A DNA stretch of 5,903 nt, from contig CALZFJ010000140.1 in the NCBI GenBank assembly GCA_945645715.1, positions 1-5,903 on the forward strand, given 5' to 3'. Source of the stretch: an uncultured Prevotellaceae bacterium (lineage in GTDB: Bacteria > Bacteroidota > Bacteroidia > Bacteroidales > Muribaculaceae). The notes beneath the pieces were generated by a model. It worked only from the letters and a program-made list of their open reading frames with translations. It searched no databases and was not told where the DNA came from. The number at the start of each line of letters is the position of its first letter. Position 1 is the stretch's first letter. Made by a program: the position numbers and the translations under genes. Below, in pieces: positions 1-5,903 of this stretch.

Positions 1-148
1 GAAACCGGGTGAGCACCCCCATGCCGGGACCCACCTCAAGGAGCGGAGTGGCTGTGTAGCCAGCCATAGTGTCGGCAATGCGCTTCGCCACCGAGAGGTC
101 GGTGAGGAAGTGCTGCCCGAGCGATTTTTTAGCCTTAACCTGCTGCAT
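1..148 (-). CDS. rsmA: 16S rRNA (adenine1518-N6/adenine1519-N6)-dimethyltransferase, N-terminal fragment
   Basis: This is the first 49 codons of RsmA (KsgA), cut by the left edge. The enzyme uses S-adenosylmethionine to dimethylate two adjacent adenines in the 3' terminal helix of 16S rRNA during small-subunit assembly in the cytoplasm. The reverse strand reads KKSLGQHFLTD at residues 7-17, the family's N-terminal signature, and then LLEVGPGMGVLTRF at residues 36-49. The GPGMG part of that stretch is the glycine-rich SAM-binding loop (motif I). The ATG at 148-146 must be the start, because an in-frame TGA lies two codons upstream at 154-152 and the conserved block begins only seven residues later. 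No Shine-Dalgarno sequence is visible, as is usual in Bacteroidota. An 8-bp palindrome, TCACGTGA (152-159), sits just before the start. The gene is transcribed away from the CRISPR locus and marks the chromosomal anchor of the island. Identification is firm; nothing can be said about the missing C-terminal part. Confidence 0.93.
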   Translation of the reverse strand, partial: MQQVKAKKSLGQHFLTDLSVAKRIADTMAGYTATPLLEVGPGMGVLTRF

Positions 149-177
149 CTGTCACGTGATAATGATGATTATAAATG

Positions 178-206
178 CAAAATTACACATAATCCGTGAA
201 AAACCA
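178..206 (-). promoter_or_regulatory. Probable rsmA promoter (Bacteroidota type)
   Basis: On the minus strand, positions 185-178 read TAATTTTG, a perfect match to the Bacteroidota -7 element TAnnTTTG. The -33 element is weak: TGG at 206-204 stands in for TTG, 18 nt upstream. Transcription would begin near 173-171 and give a leader of about 24 nt before the rsmA ATG. The -7 match and its distance from the gene support the call. The poor -33 element and the AT-rich background, in which such matches arise by chance, keep confidence moderate. Confidence 0.42.
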
Positions 207-350
207 TTCCGCGCCGTAATAAAAATTTCGTCCCACCCACAGTTTTTTTTTGACTTTTTTACAGTCAATATCCTTCCCAAATATCCATACGATGGAATAA
301 AAGGAGAGAGAAAAGCATAAATATTAAGAAAGATTAATAATGCTGTAGCC

Positions 351-384
351 ATAATTTTGCCCACCTCACCGATAATTTTGCCCA
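351..384 (+). repeat. Two 13-bp direct repeats, 21 bp apart
   Basis: The sequence ATAATTTTGCCCA occurs at 351-363 and again, identical, at 372-384. The 21-bp period is close to two helical turns, so a protein bound to both copies would sit on one face of the DNA. Both copies contain TAATTTTG on the plus strand, a perfect -7 element, but neither has a TTG at the right -33 distance. They could be binding sites for a regulator, a vestigial duplicated promoter, or a chance duplication. The repeats are exact; their function is unknown. Confidence 0.55.
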
Positions 385-444
385 ATGAACCAACTTTCCC
401 GAATCTATGAAGCAGAGAGTATCAAAATGTGTCGCTACGTGAAT

Positions 445-479
445 AAAAGAAAGCGAGAGAATAGAAAATCTATTCTCCC
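445..479 (-). terminator. Terminator-like 3' hairpin of the tracrRNA candidate
   Basis: On the minus strand, GAGAATAGA (477-469) and TCTATTCTC (465-457) form a perfect 9-bp stem with a TTT loop. It is extended outward by a G-U pair (478/456) and a G-C pair (479/455), giving 11 bp. The RNA then reads UCGC followed by a broken U-rich tract, UUUCUUUU (452-445). The stem is A/U-rich and the U-run is interrupted, so termination may be leaky, or the hairpin may serve as a protected 3' end of the tracrRNA. The plus strand has no T-tract after the stem, which favours function on the minus strand. Confidence 0.55.
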
Positions 480-532
480 TCCTTAAAAGTTTCACAACGG
501 AATAATCCTTATTGTGTATTGCTTCAAAATTG
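445..532 (-). ncRNA. Candidate tracrRNA of the type II CRISPR-Cas system
   Basis: This is a transcript of about 88 nt read away from cas9, starting 5-7 nt after a strong promoter and ending in a hairpin. Three parts can be seen on the minus strand. First comes an anti-repeat, ACAATTTTGAAGC then AATACACAAT (533-511). From memory of the family, Bacteroidota type II-C repeats begin GTTGTG followed by an A/T-rich stretch with GCTTTCAAA; this segment is close to the complement of that, with one base fewer in the GCTTTC part, which would leave a bulge. Next is a nexus-like hairpin, GGA-TTAT-TCC (508-499). Last is a linker, GTTGTGAAACTTTT (498-485), leading to the 3' hairpin (479-455). CACAA (516-512) can also pair with TTGTG (497-493) around the nexus, an alternative fold when no crRNA is bound. 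In function it would pair with pre-crRNA, allow RNase III processing and anchor the guide in Cas9. Position, size, promoter and fold agree, but the array is outside the window, so the anti-repeat pairing is untested. Confidence 0.72.
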
Positions 533-537
533 TAATG

Positions 538-569
538 CAAATTTAGGAATAAATTTTTTAGAAAACAAA
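538..569 (-). promoter_or_regulatory. Promoter of the tracrRNA candidate
   Basis: On the minus strand a -33 element TTTG (569-566) is separated by exactly 20 nt from TAAATTTG (545-538). This matches the Bacteroidota housekeeping sigma-factor consensus TTTG-N19-21-TAnnTTTG at every fixed position. Transcription should start near 533-531, exactly where the anti-repeat begins. It is the best promoter in the window on either strand and a main support for the tracrRNA call. Confidence 0.68.
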
Positions 570-678
570 TATTGGATGATTTTTTTATGATACAATAATA
601 CACGCAGATTGAAGATAAATTTATAATTTTACAAACAATAATAATTGTTGTTGATGTCATTAATGGTAAATTAGGCGT
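546..678 (+). promoter_or_regulatory. cas9 leader and promoter-containing region (no confident promoter)
   Basis: The cas9 promoter must lie between the tracrRNA promoter and the cas9 ATG, or overlap the tracrRNA. Only imperfect -7 elements appear on the plus strand. TAAATTTT (550-557) has a TTG 17 nt upstream at 530-532. TAATTTTA (624-631) has its nearest TTG only 12 nt upstream at 609-611. A 6-bp inverted repeat with a 4-nt spacer, AACAAT-AATA-ATTGTT (634-649), overlaps the start site expected from the second candidate and could be an operator or mere AT-rich chance. No Shine-Dalgarno site precedes the ATG at 679. The weak signals contrast with the strong tracrRNA promoter and could mean low basal cas9 expression. 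Confidence 0.3.
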
Positions 679-3600
679 ATGAAAAAAATATTAGGACTTG
701 ATTTAGGAACAAACAGCATAGGCTGGGCAGTAGTCAATGCTGATGATGAATTGGATAAAGTGACCGGGATTGTGGCAGCAGGTAGCCGAATTATCCCGAT
801 GACCGCCGATGAGCTAAAGGCTTTCAATAGTGCCGACACTTCCAAGCAATCGAAATGTGCTGCACGTACACAGTTTCGCAGTATTAGGCGCAACATAGAG
901 CGCACGAAGCTGCGCCGAAGCCGTCTGCTCAGAGTGCTTAATGCTCTCGGATTTCTTCCCGAGCATTTTGCGTCTCAGATTGACCGTTACGGGAATCTAA
1001 TTGACGGTAAGGAACCTAAGCTGGCTTGGCACAAAGATGCACAGGGAAAAATGCAATTTCTTTTCAAGGCATCATTTGAGCAGATGGTGCATGAGTTTCA
1101 TAATGTACACCCTGAATTAGTGGCAAACAACAAACTTATACCCTACGATTGGACACTATATTATCTGCGCAAGAAGGCTTTGAGGCAGCGCATCACCAAA
1201 GAGGAACTTGCATGGATTCTCCTTAGTTTCAACCAGAAACGTGGCTATTATCAGCTTAGAGGCGAAGATGACGATAAAGAAGGCGAGCGAAAAGAGTTTA
1301 TGGAGCTAAAAGTGCTTGATGTGAAACCAGAAGACAACCCGAAAGGTAAAGGCAAACAGTGGTTTATTGCACAACTGGAAAATGGGCTTGTATATAGGAG
1401 TACCAATTCAAGGCTTCCATTGTGGCAAGGAAAGACAAAAGCATTCATAGTGACATATAAGCTAAATGCTGATGGCACGATAAAAAAGGACAAAGAAGTG
1501 AATGACTGTTGCTATATGACTATGCCTCAGATTGATGATGATTGGAATCTCCTCAAGGAGAAAACCAAGAAGGACATCGATAACTCGGGAAAGACTGTGG
1601 GTGAATACATATATGATGCCATTCTATCCAAGCCCGATGTGAAAATTCGTGGTGGACTTATACGAACAATTGAGCGTCGTTTCTACAAAGACGAATTGCG
1701 CCAGATTCTATCCACTCAATGCTCGCTGCACGATGAGCTGCACAACCGTGAACTCTATGATAAGTGCATCAACGTGCTATACGCTTCAAATGAAGCATAC
1801 AGGCAAAGCATCTCAGGACGTGATTTCGTGTATCTGTTTTTAGATGACATAATTTTCTATCAGCGTCCGCTCAAAAGCAAGACTTCACTCATAGCTGATT
1901 GCCCATTTGAGGTTAGGCACGATAAAGATGGCAAAAAAATCCCGGTGAAATGTGCTCCCAAGTCGCACCCGCTGTTCCAGGAATTCAGAATATGGCAATT
2001 TATGGCAAATTTGCGAATACTGTGCCGCGAATGTGTGGTAGATGGGCACTCGAAGACCGACTTAGATGTGACACAGCAGCATCTTGGCACTGAAACACAG
2101 AGGTTGAAGCTATTCAATTATCTAAATGATCGCAAGAGTGTAAAGCAGAAGGATTTACTTGGGTTCATCTTCGGGAAAAACGAAACAGAGCGGTATCGCT
2201 GGAATTATGTAGATGACCCCGACAAGGAATATCCGTGCAATCCCACTCGCGCCGATATGCTTGCTGTGCTAAAGAAACTTGAGAAACTCACAGGCACTCA
2301 TATCGGGCTGTTGCCTACATGGCGTGAGCCTTGTGGCACTCACGAAGGGGAAATCAAGGAAACTGACTTGTGGCACATTCTATATTCGGTTACCTCAATG
2401 AGTGAACTAAAAGCAGCATTGCACACATTTGCTCATCGCAATAACTTGCCTGCCGAATTTGTTGATGAGGCTGCGAAAATCAAGCCTTACGAGCGCGACT
2501 ATGCAGCTTACTCGCTTAAAGCAATAAAGAAGTTACTCCCACTTATGCGTTGTGGCGAAATGTGGAGCTATGATAATATCGACAGTGCTACAAGGCAACG
2601 GATTGAAAATCTGGTGAATGGTGAGTTTGATGAGACGATATCCAACCGAGTGAGGGAAAAGTCGATTCACATCACATCACCCTATGATTTCAAGGGATTG
2701 CCACAGTGGCTTGCTTGCTATGTGGTATATAACAGGCACTCTGAAGCCGGCACTGATGCTAAGTGGAAGACACCTGATGATATGCATGGATTTATCACGA
2801 CATTCAAGCATGGCTCGCTTCGCAATCCGGTAGTGGAACAGGTGGTGCTCGAAACCCTGCGCATTGTTGCCGACATTTGGCAACAGCATGGCACAATAGA
2901 TGAAATTCACGTGGAGCTTGGTAGGGAAATGAAGAATCCTGCCGATAAGCGCAAGCGAATATATCAGACTATTGATGCCAATGAGAAAACGAATGCACGC
3001 ATACGCTACATGTTGCAAGATTTTTTGAATCCACAGCTCGAAATTGAGGGAGTAAGTCCGGATTCTCCATATCAGCAGGAATTGCTTAAGATTTATGAAG
3101 ATGGCGCATTTGCGTCGGATTCTGATGTGCCAAAGGATATTATAGAGATTCGGGCTAAATATACTCAAAATGAAGCGTCAAAGCGCCCGTCGGCAAAAGA
3201 GGTTGAAAGATATAAGTTGTGGCTCGAGCAGAGGTATCGTTCCCCCTACACCGGACAAACAATACCACTGTCGAGGCTCTTTACCCGCGACTATGAGATT
3301 GAGCATGTGATTCCACAATCGCGATTCTTCGATGACTCATTTTCTAATAAGGTGATATGCGAGTCGGCGGTAAATAATTTGAAGGATAAGCTGCTGGGCT
3401 ATGAGTTTGTCAAGAAGCATCATGGCGAGATAGTAGAATGTGGATTTGACAGAAAGGTTAATATCCTTGAAGTGGATGCCTATGAGCGGTTGGTGGCAAA
3501 TATGTATGCAGCCAATAAGGCAAAGCGTGAGAAGCTGATGATGGAGGATATCCCCGATACTTTCATTGCACGACAACTGAATGATTCACGATATATGAGT

Positions 3601-5262
3601 CGCTATATCCTCTCGCTTCTGTCGCGGATTGTGCGCGACGATGATGAGCAGGAGAGCACATCGAAGCACGTGATTCCCGTGAATGGAGCCATCACCGACC
3701 GATTGAAGCAGGATTGGGGCGTAAACAATAAGTGGAACGAGCTGATTTTGCCGCGATTCGAGCGAATGAACAAGATTACAGGAACTCGTGACTTCACTTA
3801 TGTGAACAAGGAGGGAAAATTGGTCCCGACTGTGCCTATAGGCATGATGAAGGGCTTTAGCAAGAAGCGAATCGACCACCGTCACCATGCAATGGACGCC
3901 ATTGTGATTGCCTGCACCACTCGCAGCCATGTGAATTTGCTAAATAATGAGTCGGCACGCTCAGGCAATCGAGAGATGCGCTATGCACTATCGTGCAAAC
4001 TGCGCCGCAAAGGGGATGTGGTGATAGATGGTGTCAAGAAAACGGTGTTTAAGGAGTTCTATTTGCCCTGGAATAGCTTCCCGGATGATGTACTCAGCAC
4101 ACTGCAAGGCATCATAGTGAGCTTCAAGAGCAAAGTGCGGATAATCCAGAAATCCACCAATAGATATACACGATTTGTGGAGAAAGATGGAATGAAGAAT
4201 AAAGTGGTAGATTGGCAGGACAGTAGCAGGAATGTAACCGTGCGAAAGTCGCTGCACAAAGAATCTAATTTTGGATTAGCATTAATCCGCAAAAATAATA
4301 GGAAGATAATAGATAGTGCGATAACGAATCCATTACTGATAGTTGATAGAGAGTTAAGGGCGGTTGTTCTAAGTCTGATTGAAAAATTTGGTAGTAATGA
4401 ACAAGTGGTAAGACACTTAAAAGCCAATGCAGCTCTTTATCAAAAATACGACCTGAATAATGTGGAAGTCTTTGAGTCGATGGGCGCAAAGAGAGACCGT
4501 TTAATATCAAAATTTGATTTCAAGTCAAAAAAAGAGATAAACAAAGAGAATATAGAGAAGCGAATTAGGCAGATTACTGATACTGGCATTCAAAAAATAT
4601 TGTTGGCACATCTTGAAGCAAATCGAGACAATCTTGAATTTGCTTTCTCACCTGAAGGATTGGCTCAGATGAATGAAAATATCACTCTGATTAATGGTGG
4701 AGTGCCCCACAAGCCAATAGAGAAAGCTCGCTTTATGGAAGCCCTTGGCATGAAATTTCCTAAAGGTCAAGTCGGATGCAAATCTAAGCAGTTTGTAGAA
4801 GCTGATGAAGGTGCCAATCTTTATTTTGCAGTGTATAAAGGTGAAGATGGGAAACGATCCTTTGAAACAATTCAATTAAAAGATGCTATAACGGCATTGA
4901 ACAGCAAATTACCCGTAGTCGCTCCGCAAGACGAAAAAGGAAGAGATTTATTGTTCTGTTTGAGCCCTGGTGATTTGGTATATGTACCAACAGCCGAGGA
5001 GCTTGAATCGGGTATCATAGATGCAGTAATTAACCCTGATAATGTTTATTCTGCAAAGTCTTTTGATAAAGGAAATGCTTATTTTGTCAAAGCCAATATC
5101 GCCAACCAAATTATTAATCAGAAAGATATAAAAGAATTAAAGATACAAGATCCATATGTCTTTTCTGATAATAATGATGCCAACATATTTGTAAGAACTA
5201 TTTGTGTTCCAGTGAAAGTTGATAGATTAGGTAAAATCATTATGCTCAATCGTAAGTTATGA
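679..5262 (+). CDS. cas9: CRISPR-associated endonuclease Cas9, large type II-C-like form
   Basis: Complete, 1527 codons, ATG to TGA, with no frameshift. Cas9 is the RNA-guided nuclease that cuts invading DNA at sites matching a spacer and carrying a PAM; the RuvC domain cuts the non-target strand and HNH the target strand. RuvC-I is LGLDLGTNSIGW with D8. The arginine-rich bridge helix spans about 60-90 (R63, R67, R70, R71, R75, R79, R80, R82, R85). The REC lobe covers about 95-735 and includes FNQKRGYYQLRGE (184-196), which I associate with Bacteroidota Cas9s. RuvC-II is IHVELGRE with E746. HNH is DYEIEHVIPQS with catalytic H876 and N899. RuvC-III is RHHAMDA with H1070 and D1073. WED and PAM-interacting regions fill about 1105-1527, including LHKESNFG (1192-1199) and SPGDLVYVP (1429-1437). 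All expected catalytic residues are present, so the enzyme should be active. The ATG at 679 puts RuvC-I at the extreme N terminus, as in the family. The protein is much longer than compact II-C enzymes (about 1000-1150 residues). GC falls sharply after codon 1194. Subtype II-C is inferred from the taxon and from cas1 following directly. Confidence 0.97.
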   Translation: MKKILGLDLGTNSIGWAVVNADDELDKVTGIVAAGSRIIPMTADELKAFNSADTSKQSKCAARTQFRSIRRNIERTKLRRSRLLRVLNALGFLPEHFASQIDRYGNLIDGKEPKLAWHKDAQGKMQFLFKASFEQMVHEFHNVHPELVANNKLIPYDWTLYYLRKKALRQRITKEELAWILLSFNQKRGYYQLRGEDDDKEGERKEFMELKVLDVKPEDNPKGKGKQWFIAQLENGLVYRSTNSRLPLWQGKTKAFIVTYKLNADGTIKKDKEVNDCCYMTMPQIDDDWNLLKEKTKKDIDNSGKTVGEYIYDAILSKPDVKIRGGLIRTIERRFYKDELRQILSTQCSLHDELHNRELYDKCINVLYASNEAYRQSISGRDFVYLFLDDIIFYQRPLKSKTSLIADCPFEVRHDKDGKKIPVKCAPKSHPLFQEFRIWQFMANLRILCRECVVDGHSKTDLDVTQQHLGTETQRLKLFNYLNDRKSVKQKDLLGFIFGKNETERYRWNYVDDPDKEYPCNPTRADMLAVLKKLEKLTGTHIGLLPTWREPCGTHEGEIKETDLWHILYSVTSMSELKAALHTFAHRNNLPAEFVDEAAKIKPYERDYAAYSLKAIKKLLPLMRCGEMWSYDNIDSATRQRIENLVNGEFDETISNRVREKSIHITSPYDFKGLPQWLACYVVYNRHSEAGTDAKWKTPDDMHGFITTFKHGSLRNPVVEQVVLETLRIVADIWQQHGTIDEIHVELGREMKNPADKRKRIYQTIDANEKTNARIRYMLQDFLNPQLEIEGVSPDSPYQQELLKIYEDGAFASDSDVPKDIIEIRAKYTQNEASKRPSAKEVERYKLWLEQRYRSPYTGQTIPLSRLFTRDYEIEHVIPQSRFFDDSFSNKVICESAVNNLKDKLLGYEFVKKHHGEIVECGFDRKVNILEVDAYERLVANMYAANKAKREKLMMEDIPDTFIARQLNDSRYMSRYILSLLSRIVRDDDEQESTSKHVIPVNGAITDRLKQDWGVNNKWNELILPRFERMNKITGTRDFTYVNKEGKLVPTVPIGMMKGFSKKRIDHRHHAMDAIVIACTTRSHVNLLNNESARSGNREMRYALSCKLRRKGDVVIDGVKKTVFKEFYLPWNSFPDDVLSTLQGIIVSFKSKVRIIQKSTNRYTRFVEKDGMKNKVVDWQDSSRNVTVRKSLHKESNFGLALIRKNNRKIIDSAITNPLLIVDRELRAVVLSLIEKFGSNEQVVRHLKANAALYQKYDLNNVEVFESMGAKRDRLISKFDFKSKKEINKENIEKRIRQITDTGIQKILLAHLEANRDNLEFAFSPEGLAQMNENITLINGGVPHKPIEKARFMEALGMKFPKGQVGCKSKQFVEADEGANLYFAVYKGEDGKRSFETIQLKDAITALNSKLPVVAPQDEKGRDLLFCLSPGDLVYVPTAEELESGIIDAVINPDNVYSAKSFDKGNAYFVKANIANQIINQKDIKELKIQDPYVFSDNNDANIFVRTICVPVKVDRLGKIIMLNRKL

Positions 5263-5903
5263 TAAAGCGAACACTATACTTCGGCAATCCGGCATATCTG
5301 AGCCTGAGAAATGCTCAGCTTGTGCTGCGATTGCCCGAAGTTGATAAAAATGATACGCTGTCGGCTTCATTCAAGAAAACGGCAGAGCGCACAATCCCGA
5401 TAGAGGATATTGGCATCGTTGTTCTCGACAATAAGCAAATTACCATCACACAAGCACTCATCGAGGCTCTGCTTGCAAATAATTGTGCAATAATCACTTG
5501 CGACTCTTCACAGATGCCCCATGGATTGATGTTCCCATTAGACGGAAATTCACTGCAAAGTGAGCGATTCCGATTGCAAATCGACAGTTCGCTGCCGTTA
5601 CGCAAACAATTGTGGCAGCAAACAATTCAAGCAAAAATCGCCAATCAAGCAGCTGTGTTGAAGCGCTGCCGAAATGCAGAGGTTAGGAATATGCAAGTGT
5701 GGGCAAATGATGTGAGAAGTGGTGATATGATGAATCTCGAGGCACGAGCTGCCGCCTATTATTGGAAGAATATGTTTTCCCATATCCCCGATTTCACGCG
5801 TTCGCGCGACGGAGTGCCACCAAACAATTTGCTCAACTATGGATATGCCATAATCAGAGCTGTGGTTGCACGGGCACTCGTGTCGGTAGGATTGTTGCCA
5901 ACG
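5259..5903 (+). CDS. cas1: CRISPR-associated endonuclease/integrase Cas1, N-terminal 215 codons
   Basis: Cas1 with Cas2 forms the integrase that inserts new spacers at the leader end of the CRISPR array. The first 215 codons are visible; type II Cas1 is usually about 300, so the C-terminal third lies beyond the right edge. The protein opens with MIKRTLYFGNPAYLSL, typical of type II Cas1. An N-terminal beta domain (about 1-85, with IGIVVLDN at 51-58) is followed by the helical catalytic domain. There, NLEARAAAYYW (159-169) carries E161, the expected metal-binding glutamate, and NLLNYGYAIIRA (190-201) is the conserved helix after it. The remaining metal ligands (His and Asp) should lie downstream of the window. 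The ATG overlaps the cas9 TGA as ATGA, a 4-nt overlap that implies translational coupling in one operon. No Shine-Dalgarno site is seen. GC returns to about 46%, unlike the end of cas9. cas2 and the array are expected next. Confidence 0.95.
   Translation, partial: MIKRTLYFGNPAYLSLRNAQLVLRLPEVDKNDTLSASFKKTAERTIPIEDIGIVVLDNKQITITQALIEALLANNCAIITCDSSQMPHGLMFPLDGNSLQSERFRLQIDSSLPLRKQLWQQTIQAKIANQAAVLKRCRNAEVRNMQVWANDVRSGDMMNLEARAAAYYWKNMFSHIPDFTRSRDGVPPNNLLNYGYAIIRAVVARALVSVGLLPT

Larger units (their letters stand above)
149..444. other. AT-rich intergenic region between rsmA and the tracrRNA candidate
   Basis: I see no convincing protein gene on either strand. Besides the rsmA promoter it holds a long T-tract (243-260). 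It also holds two short inverted repeats: TGACT/AGTCA at 251-255 and 263-267, and TCCAT/ATGGA at 284-288 and 292-296. A 13-bp direct repeat pair lies at 351-384. A minus-strand reading frame (385-152, TTG start) ends in the TGA just before rsmA. It encodes a hydrophobic, low-complexity peptide with no recognisable family and overlaps the rsmA promoter, so I do not call it a gene. The stretch 385-444, just beyond the tracrRNA terminator, shows no structure I can name. Confidence 0.6.

Noticed and set aside
241..267. T-rich stretch with the TGACT/AGTCA inverted repeat as a terminator
   Set aside because: The stem is only 5 bp with a 7-nt loop, no T-run follows it, and no plus-strand gene ends nearby.
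69..320. Plus-strand 83-codon reading frame over the left end
   Set aside because: It runs antisense through the start of rsmA and then into AT-rich intergenic DNA. The rsmA reading on the other strand is unambiguous and the peptide resembles nothing known.
352..380. Two plus-strand TAATTTTG elements as tandem cas9 promoters
   Set aside because: Neither has a TTG 19-21 nt upstream. They lie about 300 nt from cas9, and a transcript from them would run through the tracrRNA region in antisense.
152..385. Minus-strand 77-codon frame with a hydrophobic peptide ending just before rsmA, in the same frame
   Set aside because: It needs a TTG start, covers the likely rsmA promoter, consists of low-complexity AT-rich codons and has no family resemblance. 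RsmA has no such N-terminal extension and a TGA separates the two.
511..533. A CRISPR repeat or small array upstream of cas9
   Set aside because: There is only a single repeat-like unit, with no spacer-repeat periodicity. Its place directly after a promoter and before a nexus-like hairpin fits an anti-repeat better.
334..660. Minus-strand 108-codon frame upstream of cas9
   Set aside because: It overlaps the tracrRNA candidate and its promoter. The repeated WAKL in the peptide is only the 13-bp DNA repeat translated twice.
2677..3168. 163-codon minus-strand frame inside cas9, the longest of several antisense frames
   Set aside because: It lies opposite the RuvC-II to HNH part of an intact, conserved Cas9. 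The peptide has no recognisable motif and is best explained as a shadow of the coding strand.
5259..5903. Csn2 or Cas4 gene after cas9, which would indicate subtype II-A or II-B
   Set aside because: The gene directly after cas9 is clearly Cas1. Genes beyond the edge cannot be seen, so II-C remains an inference rather than a proof.

Overview
The window comes from the Bacteroidota, most likely the order Bacteroidales. It holds the start of a type II CRISPR-Cas locus, probably subtype II-C, beside the housekeeping gene rsmA. Three things support this taxon: perfect matches to the Bacteroidota -7 promoter element (TAnnTTTG), the lack of Shine-Dalgarno sites, and Cas9 and Cas1 sequences of the kind found in that phylum. 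The species cannot be read from the window.

Layout, left to right. Positions 1-148, minus strand: the first 49 codons of rsmA (ksgA), the 16S rRNA dimethyladenosine transferase, running off the left edge. Positions 149-444: AT-rich DNA with no convincing gene. It carries a probable rsmA promoter and a pair of 13-bp direct repeats 21 bp apart. Positions about 445-532, minus strand: a strong candidate tracrRNA, not visible as an ORF. It has its own promoter (TTTG-N20-TAAATTTG), an anti-repeat, a nexus hairpin and a terminator-like 3' hairpin. Positions 546-678: the cas9 leader, with a small palindrome and no confident promoter. Positions 679-5262, plus strand: an intact, unusually long cas9 (1527 codons). 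Positions 5259-5903, plus strand: the first 215 codons of cas1, overlapping the cas9 stop codon by 4 nt and cut by the right edge.

How the parts work together. Cas9 is the RNA-guided effector nuclease. The divergently transcribed tracrRNA should pair with the 5' half of each CRISPR repeat to form the guide. Cas1, with Cas2 presumably encoded next, inserts new spacers. The array and cas2 are not in the window and are expected to the right.

The main points for a second look are the unannotated tracrRNA with the repeat sequence it predicts, and a sharp fall in GC over the last third of the C-terminal half of cas9. GC drops from about 47% to about 36% at the conserved LHKE motif and returns to about 46% in cas1, which suggests that the PAM-interacting end was exchanged. 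This looks like a new member of a known class of system rather than a new class.
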